From positions 96,189 to 160,188 of the forward strand of contig NZ_JBNCAN010000008.1 of the NCBI RefSeq assembly GCF_049808615.1: a stretch of 64,000 nt of DNA, given 5' to 3'. The DNA is from Modicisalibacter sp049808615. Lineage in GTDB: Bacteria; Pseudomonadota; Gammaproteobacteria; Pseudomonadales; Halomonadaceae. This document shows positions 53,245 through 63,198 of this stretch, piece after piece. Made by a program: the position numbers and the translations under genes. The stretch's first letter is position 1; the number at the start of each line of letters is the position of its first letter. The notes beneath the pieces are model-generated. The model searched no databases. It was not told the origin of the DNA and saw only the letters and a list, made by a program, of their open reading frames with translations.

Positions 53245-54225
53245 TCAGCCACTGGTAGCCTGCACGATGGTATAGACAAGATAGCCCGTATACGCGATGT
53301 ATACTGCCAGGAGTGCGCCTCCTTCGAATCGATTTATCCGCCCCGGACCGCGCCAGCCAATGGCGAAGATGGCCATGGCCAGCGTCAGGACCGCCATGAC
53401 CACCCAGTCCCGGGAGAGCACTTCGCCGCCTGCATCGATCGGCGCGATCACTCCCGCCAGACCGACGACCCCCAGGGTGTTGAACAGGTTGGAGCCGATG
53501 ACGTTGCCCAGCACCAGGTCGTGCTCGTTCTTGCGCAGCGCGCTGATCGACGAGGCCAATTCCGGCAAGGATGTCCCGATGGCGACCACCGTGAGGCCAA
53601 TGATCAGATCACTGACACCGAAGGCCTCGGCGACATACACCGCTCCCCACACCAACAAACGGGAGCTGGCGATCAGCAGCACCAGACCGATCAAGGTCCA
53701 GATCACGCCAGCCTTGAGCGTCATGGCCTCGGCGGAAGGGGGCGATGCGTCGGCTATGGCCAACGCATCGCCGCCGCTTCGACTCGCCCGCCAGATGCTC
53801 AACCCGATGACCGCAGCCAGTAACAGCAACAGCAGTGCGGCGTCCAGACGAGACACATCGCCATCGAGCAGCAGCCAGGCAGACAATAGCGTTACCAGGC
53901 ACAGCAGGGGCAATTCTTGCCGAATCACCTGAGAATGCACCATCAATGGACTAATCAACGCTACCGCGCCCAGGATGAGCCCGATATTGGCGATATTCGA
54001 GCCATAGCCATTACCCAGGGCCAGACCGGGATTGCCCTGTCCGGCGGCCAGGGCCGATACCATCAGTTCCGGCGCCGAGGTGCCGAATCCGATCACCAGC
54101 ATGCCGATGAGTAGCGTCGAGACCCCTAGATGGCGGGCCGTGACGGCGGCTCCTTCGACGAATCTGTCAGCGCTCCATACCAGCAGAATCAAGCCTGCCA
54201 CGATCGCGGCGGTGGCTAATAGCAC
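53245..54225 (-). CDS. YrbG-like sodium/calcium exchanger (CaCA family)
   Basis: 326-residue inner-membrane antiporter with about ten helices. The two inverted alpha repeats carry the family motifs IGFGTSAPELMVSALAA with GNGYGSNIANIG, and VAIGTSLPELASSISALRKNEHDLVLGNVIGSNLFN. Ion type (Ca2+/Na+ or other cation) is inferred from the family. GTG start with GAGGA seven bases upstream. Lies between the cyd operon and pqiA without overlap. Confidence 0.92.
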   Translation of the reverse strand: MLLATAAIVAGLILLVWSADRFVEGAAVTARHLGVSTLLIGMLVIGFGTSAPELMVSALAAGQGNPGLALGNGYGSNIANIGLILGAVALISPLMVHSQVIRQELPLLCLVTLLSAWLLLDGDVSRLDAALLLLLLAAVIGLSIWRASRSGGDALAIADASPPSAEAMTLKAGVIWTLIGLVLLIASSRLLVWGAVYVAEAFGVSDLIIGLTVVAIGTSLPELASSISALRKNEHDLVLGNVIGSNLFNTLGVVGLAGVIAPIDAGGEVLSRDWVVMAVLTLAMAIFAIGWRGPGRINRFEGGALLAVYIAYTGYLVYTIVQATSG

Positions 54226-54437
54226 GTAGGCATCCTCTTATATACTGAAGTAAAATGGATTTTTCGCCGAGGAATCATGCCCGACTCAATGCCCTCATGC
54301 CAGCCATCGATCAGTGAGCTCCTTGTCGTGCTCCGACCCTTGCCTGCGTCACCCTACTGTTCTAACCGTCCGCAAATGAAGGTTACACTACTCCCCCATT
54401 ACTCGATGACTAATTTGATACCAGGATACCTGTGTAG

Positions 54438-55769
54438 GTGAACGACCATCCGACATCCGGCACCTCGACGGTCCCACCCTCGCCTTACGAGCCGGCGCAT
54501 GCCCTGCCTTCGACGCGACGTCGTTTGCGTGCCTGCCATGAGTGTGACTGGGTGTCGGCACTACCTGCCTTGTCGCCCGGTGAAAAAGCCAGTTGCCCTC
54601 GCTGTGGCCATGTCCTGGCACAGCGCCACTTCCGCCCTGCCGAACGGAGCCTGGCATTGGCCTTGAGTTCGCTGGTCGCCCTGGCCATTGCCGTGTCCTT
54701 CGATTTCGTCAGGTTCGAGTTCGGCGGCATCGGCAATCGTATCGAGCTGCTTGAAACCGTCACCACCATGATCAGCTTCGATCAGCCGATCGTGGCCATC
54801 TGCGTAGTGCTGGCCATCGTCGCACTCCCGGCACTCTATCTATGCGGCGTGGTGTGGCTGAACATCGGTCTGCTGCAACGCGCGCCGCTTCCCGCCAGTC
54901 GCCAGATTGCACGTACCCTTGCGCATTTACACCCCTGGATGATGGCGGATGTCTTCGTCATTGGCGCCCTGGTCAGTCTGATCAAGGTAGCCGGACTGGC
55001 GGAGGTTTCGCTGGGGATCGCCTTCTGGGCATTTTGCATCTTTGCGTTATTGCTGTTGTTGACCATGCAATCCATCGACAGTGATTGGCTGTGGTTCTCT
55101 CTGGCGGCTGAACCCTTGGCGCCGTCGGGTAGCCATGCCGGGGCTACTGCTGCGTCTCAGGGTCTGGGCGGCTGTCGTACCTGTGGTCTGGTCAATCGTC
55201 TCGACGCCCGGGGCCGGGGCCGTTGTCGACGTTGCGGCGAGTCCCTTCACGATCGCCTGCCCAATAGCCTGCAGCGCACCTGGGCATTGCTGTTCGCGGC
55301 GGCCCTGTTGTACATACCCGCCAACCTGTACCCGATCATGACCACTACCTATCTGGGCAATAGCGATCCCTCCACCATCATCGCCGGTGTAGTGGAGCTC
55401 TGGCATGGAGGCTCGGCGCCGGTGGCGGCCGTCATCTTCGTGGCCAGCATCCTGGTGCCCATGGGTAAGCTCATCGCCCTCGCCTGGCTGTGCGTTGCGG
55501 CACGCCGGAACAGCGGCCATCATTCCGAGGTCCGTACCCGTCTTTATCGCGTGACCGAATTCATCGGCCGCTGGTCGATGGTCGACATCTTCGTCGTCTC
55601 GATCCTGGCGGCATTGATTCGTGGCGGAGCACTGATGTCCATCACCCCCGGTCCCGCGGCGCTGGCCTTTGCCAGTGTCGTGATCTTGACCATGCTTGCC
55701 GCCTTTGCCTTCGATCCACGCTTATTGTGGCGTTCGTCCCCGATCCTCGAGGAACCTGCTCATGCCTGA
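54438..55769 (+). CDS. pqiA: paraquat-inducible protein A (PqiA)
   Basis: Polytopic inner-membrane protein of the Pqi lipid-transport system. 443 aa with two similar halves: each begins with a zinc-ribbon-like cysteine set (CHECDW and CPRCGH; CRTCGL and CRRCGE) followed by four membrane helices. GTG at 54438 is used; the ribosome binding site is weak and a later start is possible. Its stop overlaps pqiB. Confidence 0.92.
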   Translation: MNDHPTSGTSTVPPSPYEPAHALPSTRRRLRACHECDWVSALPALSPGEKASCPRCGHVLAQRHFRPAERSLALALSSLVALAIAVSFDFVRFEFGGIGNRIELLETVTTMISFDQPIVAICVVLAIVALPALYLCGVVWLNIGLLQRAPLPASRQIARTLAHLHPWMMADVFVIGALVSLIKVAGLAEVSLGIAFWAFCIFALLLLLTMQSIDSDWLWFSLAAEPLAPSGSHAGATAASQGLGGCRTCGLVNRLDARGRGRCRRCGESLHDRLPNSLQRTWALLFAAALLYIPANLYPIMTTTYLGNSDPSTIIAGVVELWHGGSAPVAAVIFVASILVPMGKLIALAWLCVAARRNSGHHSEVRTRLYRVTEFIGRWSMVDIFVVSILAALIRGGALMSITPGPAALAFASVVILTMLAAFAFDPRLLWRSSPILEEPAHA

Positions 55770-57402
55770 AGCGCAACGCGCCCAACGTCAACGACAGTCA
55801 CGCCTGTCACCGATCTGGATAGTGCCGCTGGTGGCGGTACTGATCGGGCTATGGCTGGTGTACGACAATTACTCGCGTCGTGGTCCCGAAGTAATTCTCG
55901 AAATGCCCACCGCAGAAGGTATCGAAGCCGGCAAGACACTGATCAAGACCCGTAACGTCCAGGTGGGTCGAGTCGAAAACGTTCAGCTATCCGATGATCT
56001 GTCGCACACCCTGGTCACCGCTCGCATGAGCACTGACGCGGAGCGCATGCTCAATGAGGAAAGCCGCTTCTGGGTAGTCAAGCCGCGTATCGGCCGTGAA
56101 GGCATCAGTGGACTGAACACGGTGCTATCCGGGGCCTATATTCAACTGCAGCCAGGCAATAGCGACGAGCGCCAGACTCGCTTCAAGATTCTCGAACATC
56201 CGCCGGTGGCGCCGCCCGGTGCCCAGGGTATTCGCATCCAGCTGGTGAGTCAGATGGGCAGCTCGTTGCGAGTAGGCGATCCAGTCACCTATCAGGGTCT
56301 GACCGTGGGTCGGGTCGAGGATGCCGAGTTCGATCTCGAGAACCGGCAGATGGATCACCGTCTGTTCATCGAGTCACCCTATGATGAACTGGTCACCGAA
56401 AATACGCGCTTCTGGACAGCCTCGGGCATCGATTTACGTCTGAATTCAGAAGGTTTTCGGGTCAATATCGAATCCATCGAGACGCTGCTCGGCGGCGGTG
56501 TCACCTTTGCCGTACCGGAAGACATTCCCATGGGCAATAAAGCCAGCGGTGATGAAACCTACGAGCTCTTCGCCGACGAGGAAAGTGCCGTTCAGGGCAC
56601 CTATAATCGTTATCTGGAGTATGTCCTGCTGATCGACGACACGGTCCGTGGCCTATCGAAAGGATCACCCGTGGAGTATCGCGGCGTACGCGTGGGCACC
56701 GTGGCTGCAGTGCCCTGGCACTTCAGCGCACCGCAACCGGATACCCGCCAGCGCTTCGCCATCCCGGTACTGATACGCATCGAGCCTCAGCGGCTGAGTA
56801 GCAAGGAGGAACGCATAGCGCTGGATGAGTGGCGACAGCGTTTCGATCGCATGTTCAACTATGGCCTGCGCGCCACGCTGAAAGCCGGCAATCTGCTGAC
56901 CGGGGCCCTGTTCGTCGATTTGAACTTCCAGAAGGACGCAGCGGACCATCAGAGCGAAACCTTTGATGGCCAACCGGTCTTCCCCACTACGTCCGGTGGC
57001 TTTGCCCAAATCGAGCAGAAGGTGTCCAACCTGCTCGACAAGCTCAATGAGCTCGAAGTCGAACCCATCCTCGGTAAGCTGGATCAAAATCTGAATGCTT
57101 CCGAGAAGACATTGAAGGAAGTGCGTACTGCCACCGAGTCGTTCAAGTCGCTACTCGAAGATCCTCAGACGCGGCAGATACCGACCAATCTCAACGCATC
57201 GCTACGCGAGCTGCGGCAGACACTCAAGGGCCTATCGCCGGATTCCAGCGCTTATCAGGAATTGACCAAAACCCTGCAGAGCGTTGAGAAACTGGTGCGC
57301 GATCTACAACCCGTCGCAGAGACGCTGCGCGACAAGCCCAACGCCTTGATCTTCGATCGCAGCGGCGGCCCCGACCCCGTCCCCCAGGCACCGAGACGAT
57401 GA
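55762..57402 (+). CDS. pqiB: MCE-domain protein PqiB
   Basis: 546-residue protein anchored by one N-terminal helix (WIVPLVAVLIGLWLVYDNY), with three MCE/MlaD domains in series (starting near GPEVILEMPTAEGIEAG, GIRIQLVSQMGSSLRVGDP and YNRYLEYVLLIDDTVRGLSKG). The C-terminal coiled coil has EQKVSNLLDKLNELEVEPIL. It forms the periplasm-spanning tube for lipids. ATG at 55762, eight bases into the pqiA end, nine after GAGGA. Confidence 0.94.
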   Translation: MPEAQRAQRQRQSRLSPIWIVPLVAVLIGLWLVYDNYSRRGPEVILEMPTAEGIEAGKTLIKTRNVQVGRVENVQLSDDLSHTLVTARMSTDAERMLNEESRFWVVKPRIGREGISGLNTVLSGAYIQLQPGNSDERQTRFKILEHPPVAPPGAQGIRIQLVSQMGSSLRVGDPVTYQGLTVGRVEDAEFDLENRQMDHRLFIESPYDELVTENTRFWTASGIDLRLNSEGFRVNIESIETLLGGGVTFAVPEDIPMGNKASGDETYELFADEESAVQGTYNRYLEYVLLIDDTVRGLSKGSPVEYRGVRVGTVAAVPWHFSAPQPDTRQRFAIPVLIRIEPQRLSSKEERIALDEWRQRFDRMFNYGLRATLKAGNLLTGALFVDLNFQKDAADHQSETFDGQPVFPTTSGGFAQIEQKVSNLLDKLNELEVEPILGKLDQNLNASEKTLKEVRTATESFKSLLEDPQTRQIPTNLNASLRELRQTLKGLSPDSSAYQELTKTLQSVEKLVRDLQPVAETLRDKPNALIFDRSGGPDPVPQAPRR

Positions 57403-57446
57403 TCACACGACGCCATTACCAGTCTTACAGTGGTCAAGGAGAAACA

Positions 57447-58043
57447 ATGAAAACACCAGGTCTTCCTTTCATGCTACTAGCCTTTTTTTTGTCGCTGGCA
57501 GGATGCGCCACCGGCGGCACCACGACGGAGCGCTATACGCTCCCCGGCGGCAGCGGTACGCAGAATCCCGCTGCTAGTAGCAATCACGGCAACACCGCGC
57601 AGCACACGCTGATCATGGACAGTCTGGAGCTGGCGAGCTATCTGGAAAGTCAGGGCATTATCCTGCAAAGCGATGATATTCGTGTGCGCGAAGCGAGTTC
57701 GCATCTATGGGCCGAGTCGCTGAAACGCCAGCTCGATCGAGGCCTGCGCCAGCGCCTCGTCAATCGCCTGCCGGATACACGTGTCCTCGGTGGTGGTGGC
57801 AGTGCCGAGGCCCTGCATCTGCGCGTCAACGTTGATCAGTTTCAGGGCCGCTACGATGGCCTGGCAGTGGTCAGCGGCCGTTGGCAGCTCTACGACGACG
57901 ATGGCGAGCTGCTGGTCCTCGAATCCTTCAACGTCACCCACGCCCTCGAGAGCGACGGCTACCCGGCCTTGGTGCGGGCGCTGGGCCGTGCCTGGGATCA
58001 GGTAGCCGCAGACATCGCCAAGGGAATAAAAGCCGAACGCTAG
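57447..58043 (+). CDS. pqiC: outer-membrane lipoprotein PqiC
   Basis: 198-residue lipoprotein with signal MLLAFFLSLAGCATGG (lipobox LAGC) and an ABC_trans_aux/DUF330 domain (YTLPGG; LESQGIILQSDDIRVREASSHLWAESL; GRYDGLAVVSGRWQL). In E. coli PqiC links the PqiB tube to the outer membrane. ATG with AAGGAG five bases upstream. Last gene of pqiABC. Confidence 0.92.
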   Translation: MKTPGLPFMLLAFFLSLAGCATGGTTTERYTLPGGSGTQNPAASSNHGNTAQHTLIMDSLELASYLESQGIILQSDDIRVREASSHLWAESLKRQLDRGLRQRLVNRLPDTRVLGGGGSAEALHLRVNVDQFQGRYDGLAVVSGRWQLYDDDGELLVLESFNVTHALESDGYPALVRALGRAWDQVAADIAKGIKAER

Positions 58044-58075
58044 CATGTATCGTCCGAAGGGCCATCGCGTGATCT

Positions 58076-58110
58076 GTGAACTGGACCCCTAAATCTGGGG
58101 ACTGCTTCAC
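58076..58110. repeat. imperfect hairpin in the convergent pqiC/araC gap
   Basis: GTGAACTGGACCCC-TAAATCT-GGGGACTGCTTCAC pairs with two mismatches and two G-T wobbles. It has no U tract, so terminator function is doubtful. Its TG-ACT-CCCC-ATCT-GAC pattern also recalls the IS3-type end at 63883. Confidence 0.45.
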
Positions 58111-58125
58111 ACTACGATTGTGTTG

Positions 58126-59091
58126 TCAGTGAAACTCTGGCTGTCGCGCTGAGCTGCTGCGCAGTTCACTCGCGGAATAGCCGAACTGCTGACGAAACAC
58201 ACGACAGAACTGGGCCTGATCCGAAAACCCCCAGCGATAGACGATTTCACCAATATTAATACCATCCGGTGAAGCCTCGAGATCACGATGCGCGGCCTCC
58301 AGTCGCTGCATACGCACCCACTCGCGCACAGTATACCCAGACCCGGAAAACAGTTTGTGAAGATAGCGCAAAGAAATGCCGCAGAACTCAGCGATTCGCC
58401 CAGGTGTCAGGTCAGGATTACCAAGATTGGCAGAAATATAACGCTCGACACGCATCAAGTGAGCGGTTTTCATATGCGACTGGTCGCTGTTCAGCACTCG
58501 TTCATCCTGCTCAAGCACCAAAGACAGCATACTAAGTGCTTGCTCGAACAGGCGGTTCTGATCATCGATACTGCACTCATTGACGCGCTGCGAGCAGATT
58601 ATTAGAAACTCGACAAAAGCGCATCCAATCCCCTTTCCCGCAGAAAAACAGTGCTGAGAGTAACGCTCTGGACGGCGGATGCGGCTTTTCATCGATTGGC
58701 CCGGGATCTTGAAGACCCACATATCGTTCGGTGCTTCATAACCAAAACGATACGGAGCATCACCCTGCTCAACGATAAAGTGCCCTGGTGGACAGTTCAG
58801 GCTCTTGCCATGCTGAGAGAAAAAAACATTGGTTCGAAGGGGAATCGTGACCAGAAAAGAGGCGTGATCATCCTGAGCAATCTGCGCATGGCTGCGTGCA
58901 TACTGAGCCTTGTCAGAGCACAGGCGAGACAGCGAATAGTCACTACCCTCCGCCTTCCAGACTTTCAGAGACCCCTGAAACTTGGCTTGATGATTACCAT
59001 AACTCAACGTCAGTGGAAAATATGTCTGTGATACAAGTTGGGTCCAGCGGTCCTGTGAGTCTGACGTCAACATCGAGTCGATATTGTTCAT
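58126..59091 (-). CDS. AraC-family transcriptional regulator
   Basis: 321 aa. The C-terminal 100 residues hold two HTH motifs (LTPGRIAEFCGISLRYLHKLF; NIGEIVYRWGFSDQAQFCRVFRQQFGYSASE). The N-terminal part looks like an AraC_binding_2 (FeaR-like) ligand domain. It is encoded next to hyuB on the same strand and is visibly more AT-rich than the core genes, so it probably came with the hydantoinase locus and may control it. The ligand is unknown. Confidence 0.88.
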   Translation of the reverse strand: MNNIDSMLTSDSQDRWTQLVSQTYFPLTLSYGNHQAKFQGSLKVWKAEGSDYSLSRLCSDKAQYARSHAQIAQDDHASFLVTIPLRTNVFFSQHGKSLNCPPGHFIVEQGDAPYRFGYEAPNDMWVFKIPGQSMKSRIRRPERYSQHCFSAGKGIGCAFVEFLIICSQRVNECSIDDQNRLFEQALSMLSLVLEQDERVLNSDQSHMKTAHLMRVERYISANLGNPDLTPGRIAEFCGISLRYLHKLFSGSGYTVREWVRMQRLEAAHRDLEASPDGINIGEIVYRWGFSDQAQFCRVFRQQFGYSASELRSSSARQPEFH

Positions 59092-59126
59092 GTTGTTTGC
59101 CTCACTCGCATCGCATCATGTAGGTA

Positions 59127-59164
59127 GCGCCCCCTGGAAAAACATAGTGTTTCCAGGGGGGCGC
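59127..59164. terminator. strong stem-loop after hyuB
   Basis: GCGCCCCCTGGAAA and TTTCCAGGGGGGCGC pair with one extra G around an AACATAGTG loop. It lies between hyuB stop and araC start. There is no long U tract on either strand, so it may be an mRNA 3'-end stabiliser more than a classical terminator. Confidence 0.6.
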
Positions 59165-59182
59165 GATCAGACTAACCGACCA

Positions 59183-61156
59183 TCATGCCCAGTAATCCGA
59201 TGAGCGCTTGCGCATGGATTCACGGTACTGCTCAGTCGACTTTTTCAACAGATCCCCCGTCCCCCAGTCGAGCACCACCCCGTAACGGCGAATCACATCC
59301 AGCACGCCCAGCTTGCCATCGCGATACTGCTTGGCGATATCCTCGGGCGCCGTTTCCAGCCATTCACGACGATGGGCACGGATCCATTCACGGACCTTGG
59401 CGGTGCGCTCGTTGTCTATTTCATAATCATCCAGGTCTGGATCATTCACCTTGATGACAACGCCATAGTCACTCTCGGCGCGACCGACCGACACATAGCC
59501 GTCAATCACGTCTTCCAACACGGCTTCCGCGCTACGCTCAAGCGGATCACCGAAACCACCGCCGCCGGCGGAAGGACGGGTAAAGGCATCCCCCGAGCGT
59601 ACAGGAACATTCGAGAAGGTGGCACCCAGGTACTTCTCATCTGAAGTCCCCTTATTGATCCATACGCCATGGGGCACGGATGGCAAGCCCCCATTGACGC
59701 CCCAGGTGACCGAGCGACCGCGATCACAGCAGTAGCTCATCACGGTCTTGTCGACCTGGGTGAGCACCCCGCCTTTCTCGACACCGCACCCGCCACGGAA
59801 GCGGCCCGGGCCGCCAGAATCCATGCTGATCTCATGGCGCATCGTCAGCACAGGATTCAAGCGCTCCTGGCCCTCTACCGGCTGAACCGCCAGGCCAGTG
59901 CCGAACACGGGAGAAGTCGCCGATGAGCCATCCTTGGTCTGGCGACCGCCCCAGCCACCGGCCATCCAGTCATACCACATGAAATAGGTCGTGTTCTCGG
60001 TGCGCCCGTCGTTGCCGCCGATCAACAGGTACTCCAGGTTGAAGGCGCAGGCCATGGCGCGCTCGGGCATGATGACACTCCAGAGCTCGAAGATGCCATT
60101 CATGATCTTTTCATAAGGGCCGGAGCAGAAACCGGTCACCGCATGGGGCCATCCGGCGTTTACCACGCTGCCCTCTTCGCCGATATTCGCCGTCACGGCG
60201 CGATAAAAGCCAGAGTTCAGCGGCACGTCAGGGAAGAACGTCTTGGTGCCGGCGTAAATGGCGGAGTGGGTGGTGCCATACCCGGAGTTGAGGAAGGTGG
60301 ATACCGCCGGTGCAGAGCCTGTAAGGTCGTAGTGAATGCCGTTGCCATCCAGCTTGAGCTTGATGCGAATGGGCACCATTCCCTCGCCCAGTGCAGGATC
60401 AACATCGAGATAATCGATCGTTTCCCATTCACCTTGCGGCATGCCGGCCAGGCTCTTCAATACAATTCGCTCGACGTAATCCTGCGTTTCCTGCATGGCC
60501 GCCACAACGGTCTCTTTTGAATACTTGTCGACCAACCGCAGAACTTCGCGCTCGCAGACCGCCGTTGCCTCAGCCTGAGCCTTCAGGTCACCCATGGCCT
60601 GGCTGGGTGCCCGCGTGTTGGAGACCAGCAGCTGTGCCACATCATGCAAAAAAACACCCGAGCGCCAGACGCGGACCGGCGTGATGCGAAGCCCCTCGCT
60701 GAAGTGGGTGCTGGCATTCACATCGAACGAGCCGGGTACGTTACCGCCGATATCGGCCCAATGGCCTTTGTTCTGCGCAAAGCCGATGATTTCGTCAGCG
60801 GCGAAAATGGGCCGGATGAAGCTCACGTCGTTCAGGTGCGTACCGCCCCGATACGGATCATTGATGGCAAACACGTCGCCCGGCTGAATGTCTCCCTGAA
60901 ACTCCTCCAGCACGGCTTTGCACTGAAAATGCAGGGTACCGACATGCACCGCAATATCGCCGCTGCCCTGCATCACCGTATTGCCCTGCGCATCACACAA
61001 CGCAGAAGAGAAATCACGCGAGTAGATGACGAACGAATAGCAGGTACGCAGTATCTGCTCGCTCATCAGGTCCACGCTGGTGGCGAAGGCGTTCTTCAAG
61101 ACTTCGAAGGTGACCGGATCGAGCGTGCTGTCTTTTTGGTCGTGTCCCATTTTCAT
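59183..61156 (-). CDS. hyuB: hydantoinase B/oxoprolinase family protein
   Basis: 657 aa from the chosen start, pairing with HyuA to hydrolyse a cyclic amide such as (N-methyl)hydantoin or 5-oxoproline with ATP. Segments: DPVTFEVLKNAFATSVDLMSEQ split around LRTCYSF, AINDPYRGGTHLNDVSFIRP, GHWADIGGNVPGS, LNSGYGTTHSAIYAGTK and the Gly-rich end PSAGGGGFGDPLERS. ATG at 61154-61156 overlaps the hyuA stop (ATGA) with GGAGG just upstream; a start 15 codons earlier is the alternative. Exact substrate unknown. Confidence 0.9.
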   Translation of the reverse strand: MKMGHDQKDSTLDPVTFEVLKNAFATSVDLMSEQILRTCYSFVIYSRDFSSALCDAQGNTVMQGSGDIAVHVGTLHFQCKAVLEEFQGDIQPGDVFAINDPYRGGTHLNDVSFIRPIFAADEIIGFAQNKGHWADIGGNVPGSFDVNASTHFSEGLRITPVRVWRSGVFLHDVAQLLVSNTRAPSQAMGDLKAQAEATAVCEREVLRLVDKYSKETVVAAMQETQDYVERIVLKSLAGMPQGEWETIDYLDVDPALGEGMVPIRIKLKLDGNGIHYDLTGSAPAVSTFLNSGYGTTHSAIYAGTKTFFPDVPLNSGFYRAVTANIGEEGSVVNAGWPHAVTGFCSGPYEKIMNGIFELWSVIMPERAMACAFNLEYLLIGGNDGRTENTTYFMWYDWMAGGWGGRQTKDGSSATSPVFGTGLAVQPVEGQERLNPVLTMRHEISMDSGGPGRFRGGCGVEKGGVLTQVDKTVMSYCCDRGRSVTWGVNGGLPSVPHGVWINKGTSDEKYLGATFSNVPVRSGDAFTRPSAGGGGFGDPLERSAEAVLEDVIDGYVSVGRAESDYGVVIKVNDPDLDDYEIDNERTAKVREWIRAHRREWLETAPEDIAKQYRDGKLGVLDVIRRYGVVLDWGTGDLLKKSTEQYRESMRKRSSDYWA

Positions 61157-63198
61157 GCCTCCCCTCCTGCCTGAACAATCTGAATTCTGATATTTTTCCA
61201 CTCATCGATAGTGGCCACGGCACCAGGCGGTACCACAGTGGTGGAATCGAGCTGATCGATGATGGCAGGCCCCGTCAGCCCCAAGCCGACCGGCAAGGTG
61301 TCCCGGTCAAAAACCGGTGTGTCGTGCCATTTATCATCAAAGAAGACGTCGCGATGCGCATGAGGTTCTGCCTGCGGATTCGCCGACCGTTCATAGGGCG
61401 CAAACGTAGGCTTGGGGGTTTTGCCCACGGCACGTAGATGCAACTGATAGATTTCCACGGGTTGAGTATCCTGACGGAAGGAAAACTGCCTCTCATGCTC
61501 CTGGTGGAACAGCTCGATCGCCTCTTTCAGTGACTCATCACCGCTACCCATCGACACCTGCAGGGAGCGCCACTGGCCCTGGTAGCGCATCGATATGCCA
61601 CGCTGAAGCACCACATCTTCGTCGGCAACACCTTCGTGACGAAGTCGGTCGGCGGCTTCCTCTTCCAGGGAGCGGAATTGACCGTTGAGGTCATCGATGT
61701 CGGCATCCGCGGCACCGGCGGTGTACATCATCGATAGATCATGCTGAATATCGACAAGCAGGCACCCCATTGCCGACGTCACCCCCGGGCTGGGTGGCAC
61801 AATGACCGCCGGAATGCCAAGCTCCTTGGCCACCTCTGCACCGTGCAGTGCCCCCGCGCCACCAAAGGCAATCAAGGCGAAATCCCGTGGGTCGAGCCCG
61901 CGGCGGATCGACACCAGCCGCACGGCATCGGCCATGTTGGCGTTAGCTACCTTGAGGGTGGCTTGCGCGGCTTCCGCCGTGCTTAACGCCAGACCCTGCC
62001 CCACCTTTTCGTCAATCGCCTTGATGGATTTTTCTCTGTTCAAGGTCAGTGCGCCGCCTGCCAAGCTGGTTCCCAAACGGTTGAGCGCCAGATTCGCATC
62101 GGTATTGGTCGGTTCGGTGCCGCCACGCTCGTAACATGCCGGTCCCGGATCCGCACCCGCCGATTGCGGCCCGTTGCGCAAGGCACCGGCAATATCAATA
62201 TGGGCAAGGGAGCCACCACCGGCGCCAATGGTCAGTACCTCGATGCTCGGGAACACAATGGGATGACCGTATTCCACACCCCACTGCTTCGTCACACGCA
62301 GCTCACCATCATGGATCAGGGAGATATCGGTGGACGTACCCCCCATATCCAGACCCACCGCATTCTGATAGCCGCACTGCTCGGCGATATGCTTGGCGGC
62401 AATCGCACCCGCCGCGATACCGGACGCCGCCAGGCGTACAGGGAAGTGCTTGGCCATGGCCGGGGTCATCGACCCCCCACCGGAATGCAGGAGCAGCAGA
62501 TCGTTGGCATAGCCCCCCGCACTCAGCTCGTCGTCGAGCTGTTTGACGTAGTCCGACACCAGTGGCCCGAGCACCGTATTCGCCACCGCTGTATTGAAGC
62601 GGTCATGCTCAAAGATTTCCGGCAGGATTTCCGATGAGGATGACACATTGGCGCCCGGAATCTCCTCCTCGAGGATTTCACGCATGCGCTGCTCGTTGTG
62701 CACGTTGGCATAGGAGTTGATGAAGCATACCGCAATCGTCGTGGCTCCCCGCCGCTTCAGCTTGCGCGCAAGCTCCCTGGCCTCCTGCTCGTCAAGGGGG
62801 GTCACCACTTGGCCGGCATAATCCACGCGCTCGGTCACTTCGAAACGATCACGGCGCCTGATATAAGGACCACTGACATCCGCGTAGGCATCCCACAGGT
62901 TGTCCTTGGTGCCATCGCGAATCTCGATCACATCGCGGAAGCCCTTCGTGGTGACCAGCGCCGCCTTGGGAAAGCGACGCGTGATCAGCGCATTGGTGGC
63001 AACGGTAGTGCCGTGGAAAAACAGTTCGACATCCGACAGCTCAATTTCTCCACGCTTGACGCCATTCAGCACGGCTTGCATGGGGTTCTTTGGCGTTGAA
63101 GGCACTTTGGTGACGCGGAAATCCTGCGTAGATGAGTTATAAATACACACATCCGTGAAGGTTCCGCCGGCATCAACGGCGACTCTAAGATCAGGCAT
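61153..63198 (-). CDS. hyuA: hydantoinase A/oxoprolinase family protein
   Basis: 681 aa, ASKHA-fold ATP-binding subunit. VAVDAGGTFTDVC is the N-terminal phosphate-binding loop; then FFHGTTVATNALITRR, GFRDVIEIRDGTKDNLWD, the GLDMGGTSTDISLI loop, and FALIAFGGAGALHGAEVAKELGI in two parts. The C-terminal domain ends with LTGPAIIDQLDSTTVVPPG. ATG at 63196-63198 with GAGGA six bases upstream; a second ATG two codons earlier is too near that site. First gene of hyuAB, 250 bases after the truncated permease gene on the same strand. Confidence 0.92.
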   Translation of the reverse strand: MPDLRVAVDAGGTFTDVCIYNSSTQDFRVTKVPSTPKNPMQAVLNGVKRGEIELSDVELFFHGTTVATNALITRRFPKAALVTTKGFRDVIEIRDGTKDNLWDAYADVSGPYIRRRDRFEVTERVDYAGQVVTPLDEQEARELARKLKRRGATTIAVCFINSYANVHNEQRMREILEEEIPGANVSSSSEILPEIFEHDRFNTAVANTVLGPLVSDYVKQLDDELSAGGYANDLLLLHSGGGSMTPAMAKHFPVRLAASGIAAGAIAAKHIAEQCGYQNAVGLDMGGTSTDISLIHDGELRVTKQWGVEYGHPIVFPSIEVLTIGAGGGSLAHIDIAGALRNGPQSAGADPGPACYERGGTEPTNTDANLALNRLGTSLAGGALTLNREKSIKAIDEKVGQGLALSTAEAAQATLKVANANMADAVRLVSIRRGLDPRDFALIAFGGAGALHGAEVAKELGIPAVIVPPSPGVTSAMGCLLVDIQHDLSMMYTAGAADADIDDLNGQFRSLEEEAADRLRHEGVADEDVVLQRGISMRYQGQWRSLQVSMGSGDESLKEAIELFHQEHERQFSFRQDTQPVEIYQLHLRAVGKTPKPTFAPYERSANPQAEPHAHRDVFFDDKWHDTPVFDRDTLPVGLGLTGPAIIDQLDSTTVVPPGAVATIDEWKNIRIQIVQAGGEA

